Assembly (NCBI RefSeq): GCF_029227915.1 | Contig: NC_079883.1 | Location: 21,886,001 to 21,950,000 of the forward strand | Reading direction: 5' to 3' | DNA: 64,000 nt | DNA from: Hydractinia symbiolongicarpus | Lineage: Eukaryota; Cnidaria; Hydrozoa; Anthoathecata; Hydractiniidae | In this document: in pieces, positions 33,122 to 44,814 of the stretch | Layout: each line of letters opens with the position of its first letter | Numbering within the stretch: the stretch's first letter is position 1 | Position numbers and translations under genes: made by a program | The notes under the pieces: generated by a model | Databases searched by the model: none | Seen by the model: only the letters and a program-made list of their open reading frames with translations | What the model was told of the DNA's origin: nothing

Positions 33122-34252
33122 AGGACGACAGAGTAACAGTACTTATTGGAATGGATACACCATCACTTCATATTCAACACGATTATCGAGTTGGAAAACA
33201 CAACGAACCAGTAGGTGTTAAAACGCAACTTGGTTGGATCCTATTTGGTGGGAAGAATAAAAACATATTTACGAATATTAATCGATTAGAAACTGATACG
33301 GATGATGGATCACTAAAGCAGTAGAAAGATTTTGGAAAATCGAGTCATATGGAACAAAGCCTCCACTCCATCCAGACCTACTAACGAAAGACGAAAAACA
33401 TGCGTTACACATACTTAAATGGACCACGAAAATGAAAGACGGTCATGTTGAAGTAGATTTATTGTGGAAAGATGAGAAACCAAAATTACCATACAACAGG
33501 GAATTAGCAGTCCAACGTCTGAAATCTAACGGAAGAAAATTGAGCAAGCAACCAATTTTAGCAGAAAATTACGAGTCAAGGAATATATCGCTCTTGGGCA
33601 TGCGAAAAAGCTTTCAGACTTTGAGAAGAACCAAACATCCGATATCACCAACTACATACCACATCATGGTGTTGTCCATCCTAACAAGCCCGGAAAAGTT
33701 CGTGTAGTCTTTGACGCAGCCGCAAAGTACAAAGGTATTTCATTAAACGACAACTTGTTGCCCGGCCCAGACTTGCTGAACAACCTAGTATCTGTATTAC
33801 TCACATTCCGTACCAATCGTTACGCAATTATGGCTGACATTGAAAAAATGTTTCATCAGGTCAAAGTATCAAGGATAGAACAAGACGCTCTTCGTTTCGT
33901 TTGGAGAGAAAACACCAGCGACAATATTGATGACTTTGCCATGCAAGTACATTTATTTGGTAAAGTAGACTCACCTTGTTGCGCAAATTACGCTCTTAGA
34001 CAAACTAGTATCGATCACGATCGCGAAATCGTAGACGCTATCACGAAAAAGTTTTACATGGATGCTTATCTGCACTCCATGAAAACGGTAGACGAAGCCG
34101 TATCGATTGCAAAAACCGTGACAGAAGCATTGAAAAGTTGTGGCTTTCGTTTAACAAAATGGCTTTCAAATTCTTGTGAAATTCTAAAGTGTTTTTCCAA
34201 ATACCGAAACCGTAATGAACGTCAATATAGATCTAAACAAATTACTGACTGA
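33122..34252 (+). pseudogene. BEL/Pao reverse transcriptase region, broken
   Basis: Successive frames carry the pre-RT segment (VLIGMDTPSLHI, KTQLGWILFGG), then the fingers, then 33755-34252 with MADIEKMFHQVKV and VHLFGKVDSPCCANYAL. All are characteristic of BEL/Pao RT. The catalytic box reads FYMDAYLHS where a Tyr-x-Asp-Asp is expected, so the second aspartate is lost. Several stops and frameshifts separate the pieces. Confidence 0.8.
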
Positions 34253-35368
34253 AAGAGTACTTGGTATGTTATGGAATCCGAATACTGACTATTTCACATT
34301 CAAAGTTGTCAACAAGCCATCACCTGAAACTAAAAGAGGTATAGTAAGTTTAACAAGTTCAATATTTGACCCACTTGGCATCTTAACACCATTCATTTTA
34401 GAAGGTAAACTTATCATCCAATCTTTGTGGAAATCCAAAATAGACTGGGATGAAGAAATACCAACCGAATTAAAAACAAGGTGGTTGAGCTGGAGAAGTG
34501 AACTGGAGAAACTAATATCGATCAACATTCCTCAATGGCTCAAACTACAATCCGATAATCAGTTGATTCAACTACATATTTTTTTGCGACGCTTCAATCA
34601 ATGCATATGGTGCTGTCGCATATCTACGTATTCAAGATACGCCTACCGTCAATGTAACATTCGTGATGGGAAAATCCAGAGTCGCCCCGTTGAATCCGAA
34701 ATCTCTCACAATACCAAAATTAGAATTACAAGCTGCTGTCTTGGTTACAAGAATGAGAGAATTTTGGACAGATTCACAAATAGTTTTGAAATATATCTCG
34801 AATGAAAACAGTATTCGTTATGAATCGCATCAACGAAATTTGTACTACGACTGACGTCAATTCGTGGCGTTTTGTACCAGGAACTCTGAACCCAGCAGAC
34901 AATGCTACAAGATATGTACCACTATCATCGACCGAGAATTTCAGATGGTTAACCGGTCCATCCTTCTTAATCGAAAAAGAATGCAATTGGCCAGACCAAA
35001 ACCACAATGTCATTCAAAGTGAAGAAGACGAAAATATTACCAACTTTCAGTCAACCTTTAACGCAATACCAGAGAAAACATCCTTTATCAAATGGGAAAG
35101 TTATTCCGAATGGCAAAAACTCTGTCGCCACATTGCGTGGATTATCAAATTAAAACAAAATTGGTTGTTATTAAAGAGGGGAGGGTCTGTACGTGAAAAA
35201 TTTGATTACCTGACCGTTGATGAAATTGAAGCAACAAAGTTACAGTTGTATAGCATCTCACAACAAGAATCCTACCCATCAGAATTGCGAAAACCTACAA
35301 TCATACAAGGAACTACCAAAAAGATCACCACTTTGAGACCAATAATGCAAAACAATTTGATTCCACTC
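34215..35368 (+). pseudogene. BEL/Pao connection, RNase H-like and pre-integrase region, broken
   Basis: 34215-34805 carries RVLGMLWNPNTDYFTFKV and SSIFDPLGILTPFI, typical of the connection after BEL/Pao RT. SRVAPLNPKSLTIPKLELQA sits in another frame, and 34802-35383 carries VPGTLNPADNATRYV and WLTGPSFL. These mark the RNase H and spacer before integrase. The frame reaches EATKLQL and ends at the junction near 35368, so the integrase is missing. Confidence 0.75.
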
Positions 35369-35544
35369 ACTGATATAAACTAAAGTTGACATTGGTAATG
35401 TGAGGCATGCTGCAAAGGATGCATAACAACTATACCTTGCTTCATTGAAATGTGTTGGTAAGCTCTAAATGCTTGGACTAAACACAAAAGGTACAATAAC
35501 AAAATAAATACAAGTATATACGCTAATAAATTCTATGTTCACAG
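35369..35544 (-). pseudogene. Duplicated fragment of a class C GPCR membrane exon
   Basis: 176 bp closely matching 48277-48460 (shared TTCATTGAAATGTGTTGGTAA, AAATACAAGTATATACGC, TCTATGTTCACAG). On the minus strand it corresponds to the late transmembrane part of the GPCR pseudogene, with small indels. It is immediately adjacent to the truncated BEL/Pao element. Confidence 0.8.
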
Positions 35545-35727
35545 CTTTGTCTTTAGAACGTAATCTTCTCTATTTCAATATTTACAAAAGTGTGTTCTTA
35601 TTGTTCATGGTGTGCATACCAAATTGGCCACTTGGTATGCACCAGATTGGCAATATGACATCTCTCCCTTTCTTCATTTATATGTCATGTGCAGTTCTGT
35701 TAACTAAATATACTGCTAGTAATTTCT

Positions 35728-36171
35728 TCAATGTTTTATTGGTCTCATGCGTCTCTTAGGGTATTGTTTTCGAGGGCGTAGGATGACGGCGGGATTGTTT
35801 GTGTGGCTGCTTCCGCTTGGTTGTTCTTCTTCATTGTTTTCGTCTTCTTCCTCGATATCTTCTCCTTTTTGTTGGAAATGTGGTAGTGGTGCTGTTTTGG
35901 GCAATGTTTTAAAGTGTGTGCTATTTCGTGTGATAGTATGAGAGTTGTCGGCAGCGGTTGTGGTGATCATGGAGTCATTTTTTTGTGTGATGATGTATGG
36001 ATGCGGATCGAATTTAGTGCTAAATTTATCCCGGTAAGGCAGTCGTACTAGTACCTGGTCGCAGATTTTGAAGGTGGTTTTCTGTTTGCCAGTGGTACCA
36101 TAAAGCGTTCGACCTGACAATTGGCTTGAGGCCGTATGGTGTGGTCTTGCGTTGCGTAATTTCTTTTTCAT
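35728..36171 (-). pseudogene. Ty3/gypsy integrase C-terminal region
   Basis: A 147-codon frame with RPHHTASSQLSGRTLYG (usual end of the integrase core) and CDQVLVRLPYRDKFSTKFDP, the chromodomain-proximal GPY/F-like region, followed by a Glu-rich tail (EEEDENNEEEQ). It is out of frame with the preceding integrase piece. Confidence 0.75.
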
Positions 36172-36176
36172 AAAAT

Positions 36177-36791
36177 TTATTTACAGATTTCGTAAGATTT
36201 GAATTGGGGTCCGTTGTCACTAACTAGTTTGTTTGGGTAACCAAATAGGCTAAATGTTCTTTCAAACAGTTCAATAACGGCTGCAAAATTGGTGCTTTTT
36301 AGAAACCCGATTTCTGGGAATTTCGATTTCCAACCCATGAAGACTAAAATGTAGTATCCGTTGGGAAGTGTGCCTAGAAAGTCCACGTGTACGGTATGCC
36401 AAGGGGTGGGGGTTATGGGTGTTGGTTTTACGGGCTCGTATTTCCTGTTTGATGTTGTGGTTTGGCATGCTACGCAGTTTGTTATTCTCGTTTCGATAAG
36501 TTCGTTCATACCTATAAAGTATACTTTTGATCGCATTAGGACTTTAGTTTTGGTTAGACCCTGGCGCCCGGAGTGAGCAAGCATAAGTGAGACTTTGTGT
36601 AAAGAAGCGGGTAGTACAATACGGGAACCCTTTAGTATAACCTTTCGGTCAGCAGTGACTGTAACTTCTTGTTTGAATTTGCTAAGCAACTTCAGGTGAG
36701 TGGAGATGGCGTTTTTAAGATGTGGATGTTTATCAATTTCATTTAAAAAATGCCAGTTACCTTCTAAAACTAAGGTCATCAGGCATTGCAA
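36177..36791 (-). pseudogene. Ty3/gypsy integrase region
   Basis: A 204-codon frame. The HHCC-type zinc finger region is seen as HSGRQGLTKTK and NCVACQTT. The catalytic core carries WHTVHVDFLGTLP (first Asp) and KLVSDNGPQFKS (second Asp). The third acidic residue is not reached before the frame breaks near 36177. Confidence 0.8.
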
Positions 36792-37549
36792 GATTTCGTT
36801 TTTTTTTTGGTTTCGGTTTTTATTAGATCCAGAGTGATCGCGTTGGGTGTGGATATATCGGAGATAAAGTTTACGTATCTCTCATTCTTTTCGGACGGAA
36901 GACTTTTCGAGACAGAGTGACGGCTACAAAAATAAGAGATGCTGTCTTCGTTCTTGACGTATTTTAAATCGAAATGGTAACCTTGGATACTCAGAAGCAT
37001 GTTTTCGATGCGTAGTGGTAGAGTGGACAGCGGTTTTTGTAGTAAGGCTATAATTGGTTTATGATCGTTGTAAATAACGAATCTTCTCCCCACCAGGTAA
37101 AGGCGGTTGCGTTCACATACATATTTGATACTGAGACATTCGCGCTCCATTTGCGAATATTTTTGTTCTGTTTCCGTGAGTGATCTTGATAAACAGCTGA
37201 TAACTTTAGCAACTTTGTGCCCAGGCTTTTTTGCAATAAAATTGCTGAAACTCCCACTTTGCTTGCATCGCAATAAATAATAGTTTTCTCTTCCGTTTTC
37301 GAAATAAGTCACACACGAGTCGGTTTTGATGGCGCTTTTGAGAGCCTGGAATGAGCTTTCACAGTCTGCGGTCCAAATAAATTCGGCGTGTTGTTTGAGC
37401 AATTTTCTTAACAGCTGAGTTTTTGTGCTAAAGTTTGGAATAAAACGTTTCAGGTAATTACATAATCCAAGAAAGCTGCGTGCGGATTTTTCATCCTCCG
37501 GTCTTTTTAAGTTTTGAAGGGAATCTACCTTAGAGTGACTGGACTTCAT
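36779..37549 (-). pseudogene. Ty3/gypsy RT thumb and RNase H region
   Basis: A 256-codon frame. SARSFLGLCNYLKRFIPNFS is the RT thumb/connection hallmark of gypsy elements, followed by FIWTADCESSFQALKSAI. The RNase H follows (SRSLTETEQKYSQMERECLS, then FVIYNDHKPIIALL). RNase H appears divergent at its first strand (LLRCKQSGSFSNF). The frame ends in a frameshift just before the integrase. Confidence 0.8.
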
Positions 37550-37715
37550 GCCATTTGCATTAAAAAAGCCGTAAAATTCAATGTTTTCTTTCGAAAAAAA
37601 TCATTTTTGTAACTTTAAAGTTAAACCCTTAGCTGTTAATCCACCTAGAACGGGTTTTAAATTGCCGTCGTGTTCTTCAATGTTTGTTCCGAAAACGATG
37701 ATGTCATCAGCCATC

Positions 37716-39009
37716 TAGCTAGCTATATTTAATTCATACCATGAAGGTTGATTATAAGGAAAAAATTTGTAATATCTAGCAGTGCGTCATGTATTTTCTT
37801 ATAAATATTTCAGTCCATGCTCATTGCCTCTGCCTGCAGGCACAGAGCTAAAAATACCCTTTTACCATCATCCAACTTTAAACTTTGTAAAAGTTAATAA
37901 TTGTAAGTTGTTCTTGTTTTAATAAAGATAATATACCAAAGAGAGGACTAGCAGCACCATTTCAACACGTTATTTAAAAGTTAAATGTTCAGAATTAGAA
38001 AAGAAGCAACAAAAGGTTACACATTTCACGACCTTTCTCCGTATGACACAAATAATCCTTTCTGATTAAGTGACCAAGAAACCTGACTGGGCTATCGAGT
38101 CAAACCAAAACAAGCTAAAAATTTGCCCTTACAAGCGCTTTATTCGTGCCAAGACTGCAAGTCGACTGAAAGTCGGTAAAAGTAACCCGCAAACATTTCT
38201 GATCAATATATGATACTAATCCTTGGGTCAAAATTTCAGTTTCGTAGGAAACTGCAGTTTCAACGTACAAATAAGTATACAAACATGATAAACGCATGCA
38301 CGCTTGTTTCATAAGAACACAGTGCGCAGGTTTTACCAAACTAAGAGCAACCGAGACTGAAATTTGCCATAAAATAACAAGTGAATCGTCTGCTTTGAAA
38401 CTACAACTTGAATATAACGTTTGTTTAAATAGCCTTTTGTGGCTTATCTTTCTCATTTTTCTGTGGACATTGATCAGTGAATAATGACAAATTTAAAGAG
38501 CGTGTTACTGTAACTTATTTTCGTAGTAATCGAGGCCAGATACGCATACGCTTGAAGAGATTACGTAGAAAATAAGGCTCTTATTTTCGCTTGAACAAAA
38601 TGAATAAGAAAATATTTTGATAAACTTCTGAAGTTGCTTTTTAGCATTAAGAACGCTATAAGAACTTATCAGGCTGTAAAAGGTTCTAAAATATCTCTAG
38701 CCAGAGCAGCAATTCTAAAAGAAAAATAGTGCTGAAAATGATAAGACGATAAGAATAATAAGTACAACGACTCCTTTTTTAAATACTTCACAAATGGATT
38801 TAAAAGTTAAATAAAGTATTTCTAAAGTCACTGAAAATACTGCTGAATTCTTAGGAATATATTTTATAACCTTGTGCAACTATAATACATTTTATATCTA
38901 GTAGAAAAATGTACTACTAAATAAATAAAAAAAAATCACAGAGATAAAACAACAAAATAACTACTGCTGGGATCGAAAAAAACTTTCTTTTACTGCGCGA
39001 TTAAATGTT
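37716..39009. other. Intergenic sequence without recognised genes
   Basis: AT-rich. The 113-codon minus-strand frame at 38115-38456 has no recognisable domain and overlaps an equally open plus-strand frame. The start of the inverted duplication copy 2 lies near 39010. Confidence 0.35.
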
Positions 39010-40320
39010 GTCATCGAAATTAGCATAAGACATCGAGACTCAGCTGAGCGTCGTTAAAGTTCGACTGGATAATTCTGAATGCCTCATTAAACATTGGCAG
39101 CCGTAATATTGTAACATGGATTTACAAAGGGATTTTTAACTAATTAACTTCTTTCAATATTTGTGTGTAAATACATAGAAATTTAATACAAAATGTTTAT
39201 CGTAATCAATTTTCTTCATTCAAAGTTTAAGAAAAAAAATCATCGCATCTAACCAATAGTTTTCCACCAAACAAGAACATTATTTCTCTATGTAGTTCAG
39301 ACTGAAGGAATTGCATTATTCACCAAAAAAATTATTCGTCACACAATTTCGCATAAATATCTGCACATGATTCACCACTGTTATTAGCGAGGTATAAACC
39401 AAACAGAGTTTCACCATAATGCAATCTCAGCTCTTGTCCTTTGTGAACAGTGTGACTTGTTGCGTTGAAGATGAGGTAGGGAGAGTTGGCGTTGTATCCT
39501 GGTACAGTAAAGAATCCATGACCGGCATAATTTTCAATAGATGGGTAAAGTAGGTTGTTTTGATCATCTGTAATAACAGCTGCAACATTTTCCACATTAA
39601 AATAGGACACGTGATCACATCCCCATTTTGTTGATGGTTGGGTTTCTTCGCAGCTTACACCGGGTCCACCAACATGTACCAATTTTATGTCAGTCATTAC
39701 TGCGTCATGTTGTACTTTAAATGTTCCATACTCGTTTGCACGTGCTCCAAAGCAGACATTGCGTTTCAATAAAATCCAATCACCTAAAAATATTTTCATA
39801 CTAATAATGATGCATTCTTTATTTTTATTTTTCTAAATGACTATAACATGTTGGTCCTAAACTGTCATTTTATTTTACTCTATTTAATTTGTGTTTGTGT
39901 TCTTTTTCTTTATTTGTCTTTAAACTTTCCCATTCTTTTCTTTTTTTTTTTAATTTCATTGTTAGTTTTTCATTTATTTTTTAATTTCGAACAGAAGAAA
40001 TAATCTTAAAGATACAAACTAGATTTCCCGAATTCTGCTATAGTATACCATCATGCATTTCTATATATTTCGAGCGTATGAACCTTTAAAGTTTCAAAAA
40101 AGCAGACCAAGGCTATTAGCACTCGAAAATGAGAAAGGAACAAAAAAATGAATAGACTGTAGTTCATCTAAATGACAACTCTTTGTAATACGTCTGGCTT
40201 AATAGTTAAAATTCTGCTCTTAGAAAATTTTTTGTTGTATTCTGCAATGATATTCGGTGGCCCTTAAATAAATTCACGGTTTCGCCCGTCCTTTATATAC
40301 CGCATTTGGTGTACCTCGCT
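39010..40320 (-). repeat. Inverted segmental duplication, copy 2
   Basis: Reverse-complement relative of 13740-15060, including exon 3 of gene 2, its flanks and a degenerate Helitron-like unit (about 40258-40350, CACGGTTTCGCCCGTCC). Similarity is highest in the exon. Confidence 0.7.
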
Positions 40321-43281
40321 ACTTGCGTAACCATTTTGAACAGACAGACGCATCCAGCTATTGTAATGTAAATACTTGCTGCTTCAACAATAGTAAGAAA
40401 AGTAGATGCTTATTACACTGTTAACGGAATAAATAAATAAGAAAGACAGTATCGCGAAAAAAATGGGTGATTAGTATTTGAGAAATTGCCTTGTATTTGC
40501 CAATTCTGGACAAATTGTAGGCCTTTTAAAAAAAGACAAAGATTTACAAGATTTTGTTTTTACATTTTGCTTGTTTTTTTTTTTTGTTTGTTTGTTTCTT
40601 TACTTATTTTACTTATTTTTAGCAAAGAATACAAAGAAAACAATAATTCGGTTTATTACGCAGTTTGCGCAATTACTGAAGTCTTATTTATAAATTTATT
40701 TTGCGCGACCACAAACAACTTTTTCCCTTTAGGTATTGTGTAAGATTTTTAAAGGGCAGTGACATGATGTAAAATGTCGGAAGGAAAATATGCTGCCTTT
40801 GTGATGTTATTTCTTAATTCTGGCGTTGCTATGCAACTGTCCTTGTCAAGGCAATAAAATTGTAATCAATATACCTCCTTGCTGAATAATGTACACAGAC
40901 TTGAAAGTAAAAAGCTCGAAAGAACTTTTACCTTTGCATTTGCACATTCCTTTGGAAGTATTTGTCATGACACGATCTCCAAAGTTACAAAAAGCTTTTG
41001 TGGGTAGTGCCTAAATATTAAAGTGAAGATTTCAAGGAGACACTTTCAAAATTCAAAAAAAAAAAGTTTATTCCATAATTAGTGTTTAACAAAAAAAATA
41101 AACTAAGTGTTTATTTTTTCTATTATAACACAAGTTTATTGTTATAATACTATTATCTTTCACCTACATAATTAATTTTACCGAATATAGTTTTAGTGCT
41201 GAATCTGAACATTTCTGCTGACTTTGCATTTAAGATAATAGGTAAAGATCATTTTTATACGTGTTAAACACCATATTTTGTGGAAATAGTAAAAATTGAT
41301 TGCTTATACCAAGGACGTTTAAAACCTCCTCGTATATACATATTAAATTACATATTAATACTGAGTAAAAACACAGCTATTTGCACAGCTAAAAAAGGGA
41401 CACAGACAAATGAACACAATTTTATTTGCGTGTAAATCTTCTGGTAAGGTATGGTCTCGACTTATGGCAAATTTCATCTATCATGATTAAATGTGGAAAA
41501 ATTAGTTCCTAAACAAGCAGTCAAGCTTGTCGTTAAGGATACGGTAGACCCTTTAAGTAAATTTTTGCAAGAAAAGTTGCAAGAAAAGATAAAATTAAAG
41601 CAATATTTTGGTGGGATAAAAAAAGGAAAATGTATTTTTTCGTAACACTATCTTTGATCTTGTCTTGAATGTGAGTCAAAAATTTAAATTTTACTAAGAC
41701 ACCCATACAAGGATATTAAAGACTTTTTTAAATACTAGAAATATAACTCACCATTCGCAACTAATTTTAAGTTTCAGCATTTTTCATACTGCTAAGGTTT
41801 AATACGACAAAAATAAACAGTTTTCAAAAAAACAAAAAAAAAGGGAAAGAAAAAAATAGAAGATAAAAATGAAGGAGGAGGTACAGAAAAAACTTCTGTT
41901 ACAACGTTGTTTCGTGGTTTAGTCAACAAAATTAAAATCTGTTCAACGATGGAGAGCGCACGTTGGCATTTTGTCCCAGTACACGAAAAATTCTGTTGCC
42001 AAGAAAAATATTAAAAACGACAGTTCAAAAAGATTTATCATGCTGTTCTGTTAATACTTATTTTTCTTTCATTCTTTTTTTTATTGCACATTTTAAATCC
42101 ATCCAAGTTATTAATTTTTTAACTTACTTTAATTTTATGTTGAAAATATTTTGATCATTAATTATTCATCAAGGAAAATTTCAGCATTTTTTATACTACA
42201 AAATTACTGCAAAATATATTTAATGAACTTGGGAAGGTTTAATATGACAAAAAAAACAGTTTTTAAAAAGACAAAAAAAAAGGTAGAGAAAAAAATAGAA
42301 GATAAAAATGAAGGAGGAGGTACAGAAGAAACTTCTGTTACAACGTTGTTTCGTGGTTTAGTCAACAAAATTAAAATCTGTTCAACCAAGAAGAGCGCAC
42401 GTTGGTATTTAGTCCCAGTACACGAAAAATTCTGTTGCCAAGAAAAATATTAAAAACGACAGTTCAGAAAGATTTATCATTATCATGCTGTTCTGTTAAT
42501 ACTTATTTTTCTTCCATTCTTTTTTTATTGCACATTTTAAATCCATCCACGTTATTAATTTATTAACTTACTTTAATTTTATCTGAAAATATTTTGATCA
42601 TTAATTATTCATCAAGGAAAATTCCAACGCCATACATTTTGCGCAGGTACCAGAGAAAACGTTTCAGCTGCTTTTTCTCGAAACAAGAAGTTCAGTCGAT
42701 ACACTGCATGTTTGCGTTGATAACTGATCTCCATTTTGTCTAAACCTGGCGAAACTATGTTTTTTTTTAAAAAAAACCGTTACAAGTCTGTTTCCAAAGT
42801 CTTGCTTTTTTGATTTCGAAAATTAAATAATTATCGAGTTATCGACAAATGATCCTTCATTTTTTTTTTTTTTTTCTATTACAGTATTAAAAATGGAAAA
42901 ATGGTAATCACATGATAAAATAAGCGAAGAAAGATTAGTATAATAGAAAAAAAAGAAAGAAAATAAACACGTTAAAATCACCTTATAGCCTTCAATTGCT
43001 TTGTCCTTTTTCAATTTTTGTATCTCTTCTGCTGTATCAGTTGCATTCTTTTTCACAAACCAGCACTCTCCATTCATCATCTCTTTATTTTGCAACTTGA
43101 ACATGATGTTGTCACAATCCTCATCTCTTTCGCATTTTAACAAACAGCTTATTTTAGTTTCTCTTTTCAAATACTTTGTTACACCTCCATCAGGTAATTC
43201 ATCATCCTGAGTATAATAACCACACCTTACAAAAAGTATTTGAAATGCAGCAACTGCAATTTCGAACAATCCGAGCTTCAT
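39332..43281 (-). CDS. Secreted PAN-like/EGF protein with cnidarian C-terminal domain (gene 2, 3 exons)
   Basis: Exon model: 43281-42982, 41010-40932, 39783-39332 (300+79+452 nt, 276 aa). The ATG at 43281 starts a signal peptide (FEIAVAAFQILFVRCG). Exon 1 codes a Cys-containing PAN-like module (ISCLLKCERDEDCDNIMFKL, GECWFVKK) and ends TATAAG before donor GTGATT, phase 0. Exon 2 follows AATATTTAG, starts in phase 0 and codes FCNFGDRVMTNTSKGMCKC, an EGF-like half with fewer cysteines than gene 1. Its donor GTAAAA is phase 1. Exon 3 follows ATATTTTTAG and codes the same C-terminal domain as gene 1 (VCFGARANEYGTF to SCADIYAKLCDE) at high identity. The middle exon is 79 nt in both genes and the phases are identical. 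The function is unknown. Confidence 0.72.
41766..42625 (+). repeat. Tandem duplication of about 440 bp in intron 1 of gene 2
   Basis: 41766-42185 and 42175-42625 are near-identical over most of their length (GATAAAAATGAAGGAGGAGG at 41864 and 42302, TTGATCATTAATTATTCATC at both ends). Confidence 0.8.
42244..42453 (+). CDS. Lys-rich small ORF, unrecognised (intact second copy of a tandem duplication)
   Basis: From the ATG at 42244 it reads a basic, Lys-rich N-terminus followed by TTLFRGLVNKIKIC and WYLVPVHEKFCCQEKY, then a stop (69 aa). The first copy (about 41812-42012) keeps the same frame in its C-terminal half with several changes. It has lost the ATG (ACG) and has a shift near the start. 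No domain is known to me. It lies in the intron of gene 2 on the opposite strand. It could be a real small gene, a retro-derived fragment or chance. Confidence 0.3.
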   Translation: MTKKTVFKKTKKKVEKKIEDKNEGGGTEETSVTTLFRGLVNKIKICSTKKSARWYLVPVHEKFCCQEKY

Positions 43282-44494
43282 CTTTTTTATTAAGTGAAGC
43301 AGCGAGAGGTAGTTGAATACTTGTGTATCTATCTGCCTCTGCGTTTTTTTTAAATGAAATAGTCAAAGATGTTACTATGTGGAGGTCTGAAAAAAACAAC
43401 ATAAATTTTTAAACTTTAGAAACTCGATTTGCGTATAAGAATCCCTTTTGTGGCTTTCTTAATTAAAGTAAAAATAGCAAAACGTAAACTTTATCACGAT
43501 AATTTTGCCTCAATGGTGTGAGAAGGGCGTTATCACATTTGTACCACGATTGTTCTAATGACAAAAAAGATACCTTAGACATACGTGGTACATTTCTTGA
43601 GGGTGTTTTAACTGTTTTGCTTCCAATCACACTTCATGAAAGGATGTATTTTTATGTGTGTGTTGAAGGTTGTGAAGGGGGAGGGGGCGTAAGAGGAGGA
43701 GGGTGAGCCTTACTAACCTCAACTGTCCAATTTAAATAACTTTGTTCCAGATGAGGTAGAACTATAAATTATCTGGCTTTTATTAGCTAAATTTTCATTC
43801 CCGTTGCTGGGATTAAAGTTGTATTATAAATTTTGTCAAAGCTGGTTGGATAAAATTTTGGTATTTCTGTACTTAAATTTCTTATCGTACTTTTAACAAC
43901 TTATCACTGAACATAGCTATTATTATCTGATAATACTTATCTTTGGCATAATTAACGCAAATATAATTTAAGGAAGATAACCTTAAAACTTCCTTTCACG
44001 CTAAACACGAAACCCAAAGGATTTCCCGCCCCTATTTTAAGGTATCGTGTCTCTTGCTTTCTAAAGGTTTAAATTGTGGTTCATATTTTTTATTCAGGTC
44101 TGTGCTCCTGAATAAGTTGCTGATGTAAGTCTACATTGAATGCTAATGTTTCTCCTTTCTATTCTTGTTTTTAAATGGCGATAAAACAGCTGTGGTTTTT
44201 TAATTCGAGCTGAATAATCAGTGACGTTTGTTTAGTTTTCCAACTGCACAATAATAAAAAAATTATTATTGTTTTGTAAAATGTACCCGATGGTCACCAT
44301 AGTGTCTAATAACACTGCGGATTCGGCGCCCTTCATAACGTTTTATAGATCTTTCAAAATGGAATAGAACTTGGCACTTACGTCAGGGAAAAGACAAAAT
44401 GGTAGCAATACATTTTTGTTTATGTCAACATTTTTTCTTAGACGCCAAATCGGGTTAACCTCGTGTCCAAGCTTGTGTTTAATAATTATCAATA
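43282..44494. other. Upstream region of gene 2 and intergenic sequence
   Basis: Presumably contains the promoter of gene 2. A G-rich GGGGGAGGGGGCG stretch occurs near 43676. No gene is recognised. Confidence 0.35.
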
Positions 44495-44638
44495 CTAGTC
44501 GTTAGCCCGTGGAAAATCCACGGGTTCGCCCGTCCTTTTTATACCGCATTGCGTGCTTCTCGCTATTGCGCAGCTAAGCTACCATTTTGCGTGACAGACA
44601 GACGGACGGACAGACGTATACGGGCATTATAATAAAGA
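44495..44638 (-). mobile_element. Helitron-like element, first of a tandem pair
   Basis: The 3' terminus CTAG is at 44495 (preceded by A), then GCCCGTGGAAAATCCACGGG. The 5' terminus GGGCATTATAATAAAGA ends at 44638 against the next unit's CTAG. GACAGACAGACGGACGG lies near the 5' side. Confidence 0.65.
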
Positions 44639-44814
44639 CTAGTCGTTGCCCGTGGAAAAATCTACGGGTTCGCCTGTCCTTTAAATTTACCCGTCGCAAC
44701 AAAGTGGATAAAAATATATCGCATTTGATATTCGTGTATCCGTAACATCATTTTCTAACTCAGCGGGGGTCCGCGCAGAGACAGACAGACGGAATACGGC
44801 TATTATTATAGAGA
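44639..44814 (-). mobile_element. Helitron-like element, second of a tandem pair
   Basis: CTAG at 44639-44642, CCCGTGGAAAAATCTACGGG, and 5' terminus GGCTATTATTATAGAGA ending at 44814 before T. Together with the neighbouring unit it is bounded by A (44494) and T (44815), the A/T target expected of Helitrons. Confidence 0.65.

Larger units (their letters stand above)
29336..35368 (+). mobile_element. Broken BEL/Pao LTR retrotransposon remnant
   Basis: Gag, zinc-knuckle, aspartic protease, reverse transcriptase and RNase H-region sequences appear in the BEL/Pao order on the plus strand, but in many short frames. The element begins where copy A of the direct duplication ends. It stops at about 35368, where a duplicated GPCR exon fragment begins. 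No integrase DDE domain or 3' LTR was found, and I could not delimit a 5' LTR in 29340-29737. A TTAA-flanked MITE interrupts it at 32360-33117. The copy is inactive. Confidence 0.75.
35728..37715 (-). mobile_element. Truncated Ty3/gypsy retrotransposon remnant
   Basis: On the minus strand, in order: the end of the reverse transcriptase from its catalytic box (MADDIIVFG near 37700), RNase H, integrase and the integrase C-terminus, ending near 35728. Everything 5' of the RT active site is missing, and I found no LTR on either side. Frameshifts separate the modules. It is an inactive remnant. Confidence 0.75.
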
